Positions 1-14,589 of a stretch of DNA of 64,000 nucleotides are shown piece after piece. The notes under the pieces were generated by a model. The model had not been told where the DNA came from. It did not search any database and saw only the letters and a list, made by a program, of their open reading frames with translations. The position numbers and the translations under genes are program-made. The DNA lies in NCBI GenBank assembly GCA_022818135.1, contig JAFMSR010000018.1, positions 2,957,077-3,021,076 on the forward strand, written 5' to 3'. The stretch comes from Saxidomus purpurata (taxonomy: Eukaryota; Mollusca; Bivalvia; Venerida; Veneridae). Position 1 is the first letter of the stretch. Each line of letters begins with the position of its first letter.

Positions 1-3000
1 TATAGCAAAGTAGCATGTGTGAATGACACATCTGCAAATACCATTATTGCATATACACTATAGCATATCGTTAAATGATTCAATAAAAAAAAAACATGAT
101 AAAGTTGGATTTTCTATTTTAGTTCAATAGTTCATCAAAAAATTTAATATTTAGCAGCCTGCAAAAATGTGTATACCAGTTTCACAATTTATTAATCTCT
201 AAAAGAATAGTAATAAAAGAGTTATATTCATAGTTTCTATACAAACTACTGACATTATACATGTGCATGTTTGCTTTCCATAACTACCACAAAGCATCCC
301 CTTTAAACAGTTCCAAATGTATGATTTGTTACGGTTTACACTAAATAACCATGAAATGAGGCCTGGACGTTAGCCATTGTAATTGATAATGTGTTTTTCT
401 GTTTTTCGAATGGAAAGTGGTATTAAGGAATTCCTGACACTTTTTGCATATCTTTAGTGACACAACTTGGACAAAGTGTTTTCGGTATCGTTTCTGATCC
501 GATGTAATGTTAGGCTTAGACTTGATGTTTGTGATCTGAATACGTTGTGGAGAAGAAATTCATTTTCCCCATAATTTGTACCTCATTTGTGAATGCACAA
601 TTTTAAAGGAATAGTTACGAAGTTGCTAAATTAGGTATTGGGACCTTGTAAATATCCCTAGTCTCTTGTATTCCTTGTATGTCCATAAAAGTAAGCGTAT
701 TCAATTACTGGAAACAGTTTAACTAATTATATGCTTCAAACTGAAATTGTCCTGTTTAGAAGCGTACGAGTGCTCGTAATAATTAAAGTATTAATATGGC
801 GAGTCATCACACTAGAACAGTATGTGGTCATGACATTGTAATTTGTCAAGAGACACTATATAACTTGATTATTGGGAAGGCTGTCTATTTATAGAGTTGA
901 AGTAAGTCTAATCACTAAATTTACTTACTTTAACATTTCAGCTTATGTACTATGAACAATAGGATAATTATGTTAAAGACGTAAAGCAGACTGAAAATGC
1001 ATTATTTAACCATTTAGTTTAAATGATCTAATATTATTTACTCAGGACTGTCGTTTGCAAATATTCAAATATCCCCCAACTTTTAGCATTTGCAAATGTT
1101 ATAAATGGAAATTCGTGTTTCCTGTACTTTTCTATTATATATTTTGAATATGCACGGGCAAAATCATTTTTTTCTTGACTTGAAATCATAAAAAACATAA
1201 ATCTTTTTTTGTCTGTACTGCTTTGTTTTTTCATTAACCTTTCTTGAATGAAATAAAAGTTAATTCAAACAACGAGATAGCATTGAGTGAAACTGGCGCC
1301 ATTTGAAAGATTGGGAGGGTGTCTGTTTTAAGCTCTTTTATCATTTCAATTAATCTCAAATGTAGGTTTTATTATTATTATTGATCTTCAATCTGTTCTG
1401 AAGCTAATTTAATGAAATGTCAAAGATTGCATGTTAAGAAAACATATAAAAAAATTTCAATTAGACTTTTTAATGATTTAGCAGCCTAACCCTTTTTCAA
1501 TATATCAAACTCTCTCTTCAGTATTTGAAACATTTTCATTTGCAAAATTAGGAAAATAGTATTTTATAGTCCATACAGGGACTAAAACTCACAAACTTTA
1601 TAATTAGTAGCTATCCATTTTTGACTGCGGACAGCTTACTTTGTTAATATTTCGTTGAATATAACTTTATAATTGGAAAACCTGTCTATCTATGGAGCTG
1701 CTGTCAATCATAGAATGTTCTTTCTTTAACATATACACCAAAATAACATATGTTTATCCTGTGAGAAAATCGGATGTACATGTTAATAGTTCTAAAATTG
1801 AATAGGAAATTCATTATTTTATCATTAAGCTTCAATGAAATCGTAGTTCTGTAACGCACAATTGCCCCCTGTTGTTTACATATATTCTCGGAACTTTAGC
1901 ACTAACAAAAGCTGTAAGTGACAGTAAGTCTGCATTAATATGAATAAATTTCAGAAGTTTGAAGTTTTGTTTACAGTTTTGTTGCGTCAAGTAAAAATAA
2001 AGCTTTTATTTGTATAACAACTGTTAAAATTGTGCATTTTTCCAATGTGTTTTTCTTCTTACTGTGGTAAGTTTTACCAGTTAGTCGATAGCTGAACAAA
2101 TCCGCCAGCCTTGTTAGAGTAGTAGAAGAGATATCTCTTTCCCTCTCTTTCCTTCGAAATTTCTGTCAGTAGTTTCAGTCGATAACGCTGTACGAGAACG
2201 AAAAAGATAGTTTTCAATACAACAAATGTATGATGTCTGTCTCTCAATCATGAAAAGCTAGCTAGACTGCTTTTTATGTTATGTTTTACTTTCAGATTTT
2301 ATGTCCATAATCTTGATCTATTTCATTCAATTATCTTTTAAAACATACATTTTATTATAATGTAAGTAGAGTCTTCGCGAGACAATTGCAGGAAGTTGAC
2401 TTTTACTTCTTTTTAATTGACATTTGATTAATAATCAATACGGCATTAACCGCCAAGTGGAAGTTAGCGTTTTCGATTTATTGCATTTTAACATAACTAA
2501 ATGACTAACAATGTAGTTATAAACGAATGTTTATATTTCATGACTGATACAATATATGTTGAGGAATTTCAGATACCTTATTGTAATGAGCAAATGCTTG
2601 TGCATATTCCAAAGAATGCTCTGTATACATCACAGTTATCCTTATCTACATTAAGTCTTCACATGAGTTATTTTATTACTAATTTTCCATTAATATGCTA
2701 ACACAGATGGTCAAACAAAAATGATAACTTCCAAAGAATGGATATTTGAAATATTTATTTAGGAAATAAGTTACTATACGGATTCTGACTTATTTTTTCT
2801 GCTACTTGTCAAAGATCCAGAGGGAATAAGTTTGTTGTCAAAACAATTTTTGTTATCTAGAAATAAAATACGGATTAAAGAAATTAAATCGACTAGTCAT
2901 ATTTCTGCAGCTCCTTGAGAGTGTGTCGTGAGTGCCAGATAAGAAACTATGATGATTGAATGATCAATAACTTTGAAACAGAGTGTTCTCTTTGTTAGCT

Positions 3001-5059
3001 CACGACAGTCTTAGTGTTTCTGTAGCGGTTGAATGTGAATAATTCAATACTTTAAATCACACATTGCATCATATGAATGTATTTTATTTTTTGTTTGTTT
3101 CTGTCAATAATCTAGCTTGGAGTTTGCAGTAACCTGTCTGGAATACAAAAACGATTTAAAAGTCATTTTTTCTAGAATGAAACTGGCGCCATTTTAAAGA
3201 GGGAGAGTCTGCCGTAAGCTTTCTTTTTATATCAAGTAAAACAAATACAATCATTTCAAGTGTATTTTGTTTCCTGTGCATGTATCATTTACTACGGTTT
3301 CTCTACATGCATTCAGGAAAAGATGGAAGTAGCATATCCTCTCTAGGAATTGGTAAGTATACACCCTTCTGTCAAATTCCAGTTTTACTTGCTCTATTAT
3401 GCATGGGGCCTTAAATGTATTTCGGAAGAAACAAAGGACTAAATTGAACACCACATTTTATTAACAGTTTATTACACCACCAAATATTTTTCACAAACTA
3501 AGTGCAAAGTCTCAACTGCAGTCTGTAGACTAGGTTCCTATTGTGAAGTGATAGACCATAAATTAAGTTTGAAATGCCTTTTTTATTAATAAAATTCCAA
3601 TTTGTTGGCTGTAGTAAAATAATTATTTTGCACGTTAGGGTGGCAAAACTCTTCGTGAAAATATAATTTCAATTGAGGCAAATTTATTGTAAATCAACGT
3701 TGTAGTTAAATTGAACATCTTAGTTTCTGTTTTCCAGTGGTATGGTTTAGCTGACGATGGAAATATTCTGAGCCTATCAGCAGTAAAACTATCAAAAACA
3801 ACAAACACTAGTGTTACGAATATGCAAATGTTGTCAAAACCAAAATTTCAATCCACATGTACGAACCTTTGTTGATATATTAAAGGAAGTGTCAGTCAAG
3901 ATATTACTCTACAGAAATAAAATTGGCAATAAAGACGTTTTAGAGAATACGCCGAGCTCATAAAGACTCCAGGACGCCACATACGTCTCGGTGAGACGGA
4001 GTGTCATGTGCAAGAACCAGGCCCCAATTTCACGAAAATACTTAAGTAATTACTTAGTAACATGCTTAACTTATTTTAACACTTAAATTAGATTACATGT
4101 TTATCATTCAAGATTCAAGTTTGTCAGAATCGTATTTACCCATTTATTAAAATTATGTACACTTTTTAGTATTTTTGGAAAAAAAATTTTTTTAAAAAAA
4201 AAAAAAAAACAAAAAATAAATTCTTAAGATTCTTAAAATTCTTAACTTGTACTCAAATGATCTTTCGCTCAATCTGACTTGCAATAGTAATTTACAATAT
4301 TTTTGTTCTTTCAACTGTTAATTTCATTAAGAATAGACTATCGTAAGAAATGTCACAAATGTTCTTATTTTTGAGCAATAGCTTTAAAATAACGTTCTCA
4401 CTGAGCTTCTTATTTTTACTGACTTCGGATTCATATATCAGCCTACTTGAAGATATTTAAATGCGTCATGTAAATATATGCCAAGTTAATGTAAGTTATG
4501 TGTCATAAATGGGTATTAAAACGTTGCACATTTGTATCCAGGGATGATTATTGCAAGAAATACCAATAAAATTGTCTGAACTCCTGCCGGATTGTGAAAC
4601 AAGTTCTCTGATTTTCAAGTCTAGAACTATGATAGAACCCATTCGCTTTTCAGACACTGTGTTCGAGCATATTATACATTACTGATACCCATTTACAGGT
4701 CAGTGGACTGAGAACCATTTCATTTCGTCATGTTTTCATAAAATACAATAGGTATATTCTATAATGTCGTTGATATAAATGCCGAATAAACAAAATTCTT
4801 ATACTCTGTAAGCTATCTGGAGTTTTAGCTGCATTACACGGTTACGCATGGTTTTAATAAGCAGATATTGCAATCTTTCATGAGGACATTATACTAAATG
4901 TGGGTAGATTACTTTTTATTAACCATATATTAAGAATAACACACATATACTTGATTTTCATGTATGTTTGAACACATTAGGTTACACATCCAGAGCATAA
5001 AAATCAACAATTGTACAAATACTAGATTCCCAACATGTGTTTAAATAGTACATTTATAC
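1..5059. other. Gene-free AT-rich sequence
   Basis: No exon, RNA gene or complete element supported. A segment around gaaactggcgccattt occurs at about 1288-1380 and again at about 3178-3270 in the same orientation, a diverged direct duplication. A poly-A/T tract lies at 4170-4215. Confidence 0.55.
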
Positions 5060-5223
5060 TTGTGGAAATCAACGAATAATTAAGAAGGGGGTATTCTGGA
5101 TTGTGGAAATCAACGAATAATTAAGAAGGAGGTATTCTGGATTGTGGAAATCAACGAATAATTAAGAAGGGGGTATTCTGGATTGTGGAAATCAACGAAT
5201 AATTAAGAAGGGGGTATTCTGGA
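5060..5223. repeat. 41-bp tandem repeat, 4 copies
   Basis: Four units starting ttgtggaaatcaacgaataa and ending gggtattctgga; one unit carries a single g-to-a change. Confidence 0.97.
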
Positions 5224-5929
5224 TTTTAGAAGACCCTGTTTTCGGCGGTTTATCACATTGATTCATATGGTAACTCAAACTTCACAGGGACTATGTGACA
5301 TAAGAACAGGTTCGTTACATTTTCAAGCAAAGGTTGAGACAAAAGACTACTTATCTTTTTTAAAATCGCTCTTACGACACACTGATTATAGGACACTTAT
5401 CAAAGTAATAGAATTCTGAAACTTTCAGGAAAAAGGTCACCAATGATATTATTCCCGTGTTGTTCTTTGATTTGAGTTAAAGACGTATTTGTTTTATCAA
5501 AACTTATCAGGAAAATAACTATTAAGACTACATCTTTAGATACAAGTTTACCAAGTTGAACGATCTTATATTAAATGCATTGAAACCTAAAAAAAGTAAT
5601 TGACAGAAATCTTATTTTGATATATTTAAAGAAACATTATTTTGCTTTTTCATACCTGTCATTTTTCACAGAGTCTGGTTAGTAAATATTTTCATTTTGA
5701 CAAAAAATGGAGTCATTTAGAACATTGAAAATGCCTTACTTTCACAAGTGTAATATCCCTACACCGACTATTTATGCGGTCATAACACAACTTTGATCTC
5801 AAACGGCTCAAACCATTCGAGATGAACAAATTTAAGTTACTTCTCGTGCAATAAATTCCTTCCCATCCGATCTCAAGGCTATTACATGCCGCTTGCCTAA
5901 ATAACCGTGTTGTTATGGTAACAGCTTTG

Positions 5930-8650
5930 AAATAAAACTTTCCGTTAAGAGAAAGAATTGTAATTATTCAGACATTCACCATAAACATTGGCATTTGAAT
6001 ATATTGTTTACAAACAAACTTTCCTTCGGTTTCAATCGTAACGAGAAAGTCAGGTTTTTATATCCTTTTGTGTTAAAAATGCCTAATGTTACTCATTTAT
6101 GATGAAAACAAATATATAATTATTGCGTTTAACTTCTAGCATGATTCGAAACAAGTCGTGTAAAGGCAATTTTAGAATGAATGATGTTGCTTTACGAGCA
6201 TATACAATTTTCACGCCCTTCTTTATATCCTCGGGTGCTTTGCTTTAAAAAAATAGTGTGCCATAAAGTCAGATACACAATATCTTTAACAGTTAGTTCT
6301 GGTATTTTCAATTTGTGATACAGCTTTCCTAACAAACAAAATGATTGTCGGTTTACAATGTCAGCCAAAGAAACAAATGATGTTTACTGCAGCCCATTGC
6401 GCTGAATATTTCACCTATACCAGATTTCATGCCGATTGTCATAGTAACGACAATGTCCGACTACATGTACTAACGACTACAGGTACTAACGACTACAGGT
6501 ACTAACGACTACAGGTACTAACGACTATAACGACACTATCCCTTTAGCCCGTGCGGGAGATGGGTGTTACAGTTCTGTAAACCAAAAAAAATTGGTATGT
6601 TTATTTTCTTATTATGTGGTGTGTTTAAAGCAATAGTTGACTCTTTTCCTCACAAAATATAGAACTAACGAGCCCTCTTGGTAGGAATGTGCTACAAGTA
6701 TTCTGATTGAAGTTTTAATTACTTAGCCCGAGCTCGGCGCTATTTATCAATAATGTTAGTGTAATAATATCATTTTAGCATTCTGATAACTAAACCCTGT
6801 ATTGCTCTAAAACGACTTTTGATAATTGCATTCTTTATAAATTTCTAAAATTAGGTGAAATAGACGATTCAGGCATTTTTGTTATTGTATACATAAATGT
6901 TATTATTTATGTCAAAACGTTACAGAAGTCAATGGGCCAAAAGTGTTGTCTATAACTCTACCTACAGGTAATGATGATGACCTTGGTTATTACTTTCACA
7001 AGGATGTTTTTCCTGTCATAATTTCTGTTTAATTACTTGGCCATATTTTTTCATAGTTTTACCATCTGACATGCCGTAACAACTTGCCCTCGCCAATAGC
7101 GTCAAGTCGTTTTGTTCTCTCATGCACTGGTATCTAGATGCGAAAACAGTGTATTACTAAGTGCATGTGATGCAAACACACACTATAGCTTTCTTCTCCA
7201 TACATTTGATCTGTCAGGTAATTCATGTCAAAGTAACAGAGTCAAAGGAGCAGATCACTTTTGGTACACATCAAAACGAAACCAAGGAGTAACATGCATT
7301 CAACGTGTTAGGAAATTAGAGCATATGTCAGGTCACGATATATAGTTTACAATTCTCTATCAGGATGTTTCATAAAACTATTATCGTACATCAGAGAGGT
7401 TGTACACTGAAGATCTCCTGACATACCAGAATGTTCACATTATAAACTTAACAAGTTCCAAAACAATACTACAAGACTAACAACATGGGTGTCTAATGCA
7501 CTGCAGCCTCTGTAACGTCTATTCCAATTCTGATAAAAACGTGCAACCATAAAAGTAATAGTATTGTACTGTCAGACTTGATAGTTGATGATTTTCCTTT
7601 TGCATTGGTTAACCGTTAAATCATTGTGTGTTGACACAAAAAGAAATGTTATTTTATGTGTCCTCATAGAACACTTAAAGCCGTATTGATATTCAAATTC
7701 CTATGAGAATTCATAGCGTGTTTTACTTTGATGTTTCGATATAGCAAGAGGTCTGGAAATGTCGACAGAGACATTAACGTGCTTGAATTCATGGAAACAA
7801 GATTACACTGACTAGTGTAAGCAGAACAAACATACTATCCAACCAACATACTGAAAACATGTTGTAAGATGATTATATAGCCAGTATCAAACAAAACTAG
7901 AGCGCTTTTCTTGTATGTTTTGAAGACATTTAAATATAAGTATTTAGTTCATATCTGAATCTTTATCTTGTACTTCTGCTGACATGTTCGTGTAAACATT
8001 ATCATTTAATCACTTCATCATTTCATTCATACAAACTCTGGTATTTTTTTCAAAAACCTATCCATATGAAAAAGTACAGAGACTGTCGGCAGCTGACTGC
8101 TTAGTTTATCTGTGCCAGAAAAAAAAACATTAAAATATTAATGCCAATATAATTACTCTCGGAATTCAGTAATTACTATCAACGTCAATAAGTACAACTC
8201 CTGAAACTTCAATTAATTTTTTAAGTTCGTAACCTTTATTCAATTAAGTCGTGGGTCTACGCCCTGTCAGTTATTCCTGTTAAAAACAAACGCATATTTT
8301 TCTCTGTAAGTTAAAGAGCACTGAGAAATTATTATGCTAGAACTAGCACAGTGATAAATGAAAGACTTTAAATGTGACTATAGTAACCGTTTATGATGAA
8401 TTATTAGATGTCAATACATTATTGTTATTTTCCTTGCCAATTATTTTACCTTCGTTCCTACTACATACAAAGACAACGAATGATTGATCAAATGTTCGGG
8501 AATTAGTCTGTCTTCGTGCTGACAAAAGCAAACCGAAAGTCTTTATATATATCTTGTCATTGCCATTTATTTCTCATGCCCGAGCCAATCATGTTTAGAT
8601 TTGTTCTTTCTGTGTAACTGCGAAAAGAGGACATAACAACAACTCCTTGG
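5930..8650 (+). repeat. Ancient segmental duplication, copy A
   Basis: Collinear with 14590-18690. Matching blocks include gggtgcttt...tgtgccataaagt (6233 vs 15320), gaaacaaatgatgt (6370 vs 15443), tgggtgttacagttctgta (6562 vs 15590), tgtcaaaacgttaca-agtcaat-ggcc (6910 vs 17106), ccaatagcg-caagt (7094 vs 17300) and cagagaca-taa-gtg (7764 vs 17650). Neither copy keeps an open frame across the blocks. Confidence 0.72.
6459..6530. repeat. 16-bp tandem repeat, about 4 copies
   Basis: Units of gactacaggtactaac; the first has catgta and the last decays into gactataac. It lies within segmental copy A. Confidence 0.92.
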
Positions 8651-9564
8651 CTGTTTGGTTTGTTCATCTTCCATTAGAGCATTAGGGACCATTTCAACGT
8701 AGAGTTTCTAAACTTATCTACCTTATTTGTCGTGTCTTCGTGTGTTCTGGGCGAAAACCCGAGGAAACCAAAGGTCAATCTTAAGTGCACGCGCATGATT
8801 TAAGGATATATCAAAATATCATGCTTTGTGTCAGATATATATATGCTTTTACAAAGGCGCTGTTTTTTACCTTCCTTGAAGTATCAAATCATTTGTTTGA
8901 TAAACAAAATCAAAGCCCGTGTAAACCAATCATAAGCAATCATACATAATATAACTCATTCCTTTTTGTTACATGTACATTATAGGACAAACGTCCTTAT
9001 CTAAAAATGGTCCTATTTAAGATTTTCTGTTCTATGTGTACATGGCTTCAATCAATTGCAAGTTCCTCTATAGAAGTTTATGTTCCATCTTTCTTACAAG
9101 CTAGCTTGATTCGGCAGAGCCTCGATGTGAAGACTTACTCCAACTCGCCGAATTACCCGAATGCAAACAATATCAAGCACAGAACCTAACAGCAACCAGA
9201 GCCTCGTACAGAAGAATGAATTTCACGTGGGAGTAGACGCTGCAACTCGTATATCAACTACATGTATATAACAATGTTTTCCTCAAAGACAGGTGCATAC
9301 GCTAGCATAGTCTCTATTTCTCTTAGTTCGACGTCATGGCGAAAATTGAGGGTAGATAGAAAAAATAGGTAGATCGCTAGCAATTATATCGGTCCATCAA
9401 TCGGAACATCACTCGACATTTTCATTTAAGCAATATTTTTTCTAGTGAAAATGCCGAGGAATATTCCGGTGGATCAGGCCATCCGTCCAGTTTTCAAGAC
9501 GACCGTTCTTCATAACTCGAACTTGCAGTCATTGTTAATGTCACCATTAAATGATTCAGGATTT

Positions 9565-12318
9565 GACAACAAGATTAATTCAGAATTAATTTGCTTAATT
9601 ATAAAACCAATATTTCTCTGATAACAAGATTAATTCAGGATTAATTTGCTTAATTATAAAACCAACTTTCTCTGATAACAAGATTAATTCAGGATTAATT
9701 TGCTTAATTATAAAACCAACTTTCTCTGATAACAAGATTAATTCAGGATTAATGCCCCCCCCTTAATTATAAAACCAATATTTCTCTGAAACAAGATTAA
9801 TTCAGGATTAATTTGCTTAATTATAAAACCAATTTTCTCTGATGACAAGATTAATTCAGGATTAATTTGCTTAATTATAAAACCAATTTTCTCTGATGAC
9901 AAGATTAATTCAGGATTAATTTGCTTAATTATAAAACCAATATTTCTCTGATGACAAGATTAATTCAGGATTAATTTGCTTAATTATAAAACCAATATTT
10001 CTCTGATGACAAGATTAATTCAGGTTAATTTGCTTAATTATAAAACCAATATTTCTCTGATGACAAGATTAATTCAGGATTAATTTGCTTAATTAACCCC
10101 CCCCCCCCCCCCCCCAAACCAACATTTCTCTGAAACAAGATTAATTCAGGATTAATTTGCTTAATTATAAAACCAACTTTCTCTGATAACAAGATTAATT
10201 CAGGATTAATTTGCTTAATTATAAAACCAACATTTCTCTGATAACAAGATTAATTCAGGATTAATTTGCTTAATTATAAAACCAACATTTCTCTGATAAC
10301 AAGATTAATTCAGGATTAATTTGCTTAATTATAAAACCAACATTTCTCTGATGACAAGATTAATTCAGGATTAATTTGCTTAATTATAAAACCAATATTT
10401 CTCTGATGACAAGATTAATTCAGGATTAATTTGCTTAATTATAAAACCAATATTCTCTGATGACAAGATTAATTCAGGATTAATTTGCTTAATTATAAAA
10501 CCAATATTTCTCTGATGACAAGATTAATTCAGGATTAATTTGCTTAATTATAAAACCAATATTTCTCTGATGACAAGATTAATTCAGGATTAATTTGCTT
10601 AATTAAAAACCAATATTTCTCTGATGACAAGATTAATTCAGGATAATTTGCTAATTATAAAACCAATATTTCTCTGATAACAAGATTAATTCAGGATTAA
10701 TTTGCTTAATTATAAAACCAATATTTCTCTGATAACAAGATTAATTCAGGTTAATTTGCTTAATTATAAAACCAATATTTCTCTGATAACAAGATTAATT
10801 CAGGATTAATTTGCTTAATTATAAAACCAATATTTCTCTGATAACAAGATTAATTCAGGATTAATTTGCTTAATTAAAAACCAATATTTCTCTGATAACA
10901 AGATTATTTCAGGATTAATTTGCTTAATTATAAAACCAATATTTCTCTGACAACAAGATTAATTCAGGATTAATTTGCTTAATTATAAAACCAATATTTC
11001 TCTGACAACAAGATTAATTCAGGATTAATTTGCTTAATTATAAAACCAATATTTCTCTGATAACAAGATTAATTCAGGATTAATTTGCTTAATTATAAAA
11101 CCAATATTTCTCTGATAACAAGATTAATTCAGAATTAATTTGCTTAATTATAAAACCAATATTTCTCTGATAACAAGATTAATTCAGGATTAATTTGCTT
11201 AATTATAAAACCAATATTTCTCTGATAACAAGATTAATTCAGGATTAATTTGCTTAATTATAAAACCAATATTTCTCTGATAACAAGATTAATTCAGGAT
11301 TAATTTGCTTAATTATAAAACCAATATTTCTCTGACAACAAGATTAATTCAGGATTAATTTGCTTAATTATAAAACCAATATTCTCTGAAACAAGATTAT
11401 CGGATTAATTTGCTTAATTATAAAACCAATATTTCTCTGATAACAAGATTAATTCGGATTAATTTGCTTAATTATAAAACCAATATTTCTCTGATAACAA
11501 GATTAATTCAGAATTAATTTGCTTAATTATAAAACCAATATTTCTCTGATAACAAGATTAATTCAGGATTAATTTGCTTAATTATAAAACCAATATTTCT
11601 CTGATAACAAGATTAATTCAGAATTAATTTGCTTAATTATAAAACCAATATTTCTCTGATAACAAGATTAATTCAGGATTAATTTGCTTAATTATAAAAC
11701 CAATATTTCTCTGACAACAAGATTAATTCAGGATTAATTTGCTTAATTATAAAACCAATATTTCTCTGACAACAAGATTAATTCAGGATTAATTTGCTGA
11801 ATTATAAAACCAATATTTCTCTGACAACAAGATTAATTCAGGATTAATTTGCTGAATTATAAAACCAATATTTCTCTGATAACAAGATTAATTCAGGATT
11901 AATTTGCTTAATTATAAAACCAATATTTCTCTGATAACAAGATTAATTCAGGATTAATTTGCTTAATTATAAAACCAATATTTCTCTGATAACAAGATTA
12001 ATTCAGAATTAATTTGCTTAATTATAAAACCAATATTTCTCTGATAACAAGATTAATTCAGGATTAATTTGCTTAATTATAAAACCAATATTTCTCTGAT
12101 AACAAGATTAATTCAGAATTAATTTGCTTAATTATAAAACCAATATTTCTCTGATAACAAGATTAATTCAGGATTAATTTGCTTAATTATAAAACCAATA
12201 TTTCTCTGATAACAAGATTAATTCAGGATTAATTTGCTTAATTATAAAACCAATATTTCTCTGATAACAAGATTAATTCAGGATTAATTTGCTTAATTAT
12301 AAAACCAATATTTCTCTT
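9565..12318. repeat. 55-bp satellite array, about 50 units
   Basis: The unit is aacaagattaattcaggatt, aatttgcttaattataaaac, caatatttctctgat. Variants (gataac, gatgac, gacaac; cagaatt for caggatt) run in blocks. Poly-C runs interrupt the array near 9754 and 10098. The 2.75-kb block has no open frame and is rich in TAAT/ATTA. Confidence 0.98.
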
Positions 12319-12544
12319 ATGATACAAAGCTTTATTGGGACATTTCTGAGTCCTACCAGAAATCAGCTAACTTGAATGTTGTTTGAGTGTGACGTGGAAA
12401 GTAGAAACCTGGTTAATCAAACTCATTTACACTTTCTTAAATTCATAAGGGTATTAAACTGTACATATTTACATATATAAATGATAATGACAGGAAGTAG
12501 CAATAAAACAAGGCAATCTGAAAGACAGCAATATCCCCAACCTC

Positions 12545-13110
12545 ATGTCAAAATATGGCGAAAATAACCTTTGATCCATTTGGGTGGCGTTCACCTTAGG
12601 TCAATTAGTGGAACGTCGGTAATGCACAATCACGATGAGATGAACATCTGATAAAAGTTTCTTGACAATCCTCCATAGGAAATAGATTCTCACGATCTTT
12701 GACCCTTAACTGTGACCGTAATCCTGTGAGTTTGAGACGCACGTCGTCTTGATGAGATGAACATTTGATTCAAGTTTCAAAAAGTCTACTAAGTGGTCCA
12801 GAAGATATGAGCGGACACAAAAAAACAATTTCCCCCTAAGTGTGGCCTCGACTTTAAGTTGCCGGTATGGGACATGGGTTCTGCAAATCGTCTTGACGAG
12901 ATGAACATTTGACCAAAGTTATATCAAAACACTTTCAGGGTTAAGGAAATACGGAGCTGACACGAAATGTTTCGAACGGAAGAGGTCCTCCCGCTTTTGA
13001 GTTCTGACATATTGGAGCAACAGTTCATTACCATTATCTATTTACAGCTGGGCGGACTAATGCCCATGAAGCATTAGGTGCCATGTCAAAGGACAAAAAT
13101 CATATGACCT
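12545..13110. repeat. Modular molluscan interspersed repeat
   Basis: Three diverged modules at about 12630, 12745 and 12888 each read gatgagatgaacat-tga-aaagttt, followed by a segment with ggaaata-g. The tail contains gggcggactaatgcccatga. Noncoding. Confidence 0.65.
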
Positions 13111-13719
13111 GACTCAATAGCGAGTCTTCTAGGCTATTAACACAATGCCGTAAACGAACAACATTCTTTCCAATAGATAAAACGTATGTCGTAGTATATA
13201 CTTTTATAATATACCTAACATTGATTAATAATATGTAATTTGCGCATAATATCGCCGACAAATCCATTATCTCATATCAAGTACATATAAACTAGTAGAC
13301 TAAGTTTTATACAGTAATACCATTGTCGTAATCGTATGATCCGGCACACGGCTCGAAAAAGTAATAATTTTAGAATACATTACTATATTGATGGTCCTAC
13401 TGTATCTGAACTCGCATAGCTTCGCTGAGGAAATTACTTTTCTAATTAATTATCATTTATATATCAGTCATAAATTCTAATCAAATCTATCTATTCATAC
13501 AGTTTTCATGAGCGCAATGATATGTTTTCCACTTCACTCCGTTAATATTAATGCCACATTAATGAAATCCACATGATCTGTAGGTCATTTGGGTATTGAA
13601 CGTTTGAACCTAAGAGTAGCATATATTGCAAGCCTTCAAAAAGGTAATTAGCCAGATTAATTAGACAAATTACACCATAAATTGTAACGCATGCCATATT
13701 TCTTTAGTCAAATGTGTTA

Positions 13720-14130
13720 TATAACAGAACAGAACAGAAATTTTATTTGATTTAAGCATACAAGCTCATCATCAAAACATACATACGACAGTCACAATAA
13801 ATCACATTGTATAATTGTTAAACATACAATTTCGTTTCAAAATACCAGTAAATACTACATATTTCGTTGGTGATCATCATTTTCAACATTAACCTAGATA
13901 TAATAGTACATATAACAATTTTAATCATGGATTTAAGATATCGTTTCTAATTTTGAAACTTTCAATACAGTAGAGTGCCAGTTCCTTTAATACGAATCGA
14001 AAAGAACCTTGGAATATACATATTAATTTTCTTAATTAAGGTCTATTATAAATAGATTCTGTATTTGTTAAAATAACTAATAGCCAGATCTATATCAATA
14101 ATTTTGTGAATTAGGTTAATAGATGACACA
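13720..14130 (-). mobile_element. Possible LINE 3' tail
   Basis: On the minus strand the segment ends aaataaaatttctgttctgt, a tail type common at LINE 3' ends in marine invertebrates. No protein remnant is recognised upstream. Confidence 0.35.
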
Positions 14131-14589
14131 TGATTTGTTTGAAATAGATTGAATTGTTCAATTGTAAGTCATACAGAATAAGATAATTATATATAGTTAA
14201 AGATAAAACACAGTCCAAGATTTGATTAAATCATTATTGCCAACCGGTTTCGCTTTTTCTGTTTATCAGGGCAAATATGGCGTCAAAATGTTTACAATAA
14301 TATAGTTTTACAAACTGTACGAGTCTTACAATAACTTTCATACAAACCTGAGAATTATTATAGCTACATTCATTTTACCTAGCATATGTCAACATTCAAA
14401 GTCAATGAAACAAAATGTATTTGACTTTCAAATGGCCTAGACCACTTGATTTTCGGTTTGCATAATGAACTTTTAAACCTGACTGTTTGTAATAATTATT
14501 CTCTTCCATGTGACAATGTGATCTGAGAGACGTTCAAATACCACTTGTTTAAATACCTGTGTAATTATGATATCACATTTGTAATTAAA

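Noticed and set aside
9565..12318. Regular repeats resembling a CRISPR array
   Set aside because: Units are contiguous without unique spacers and lie in animal DNA; it is a satellite.
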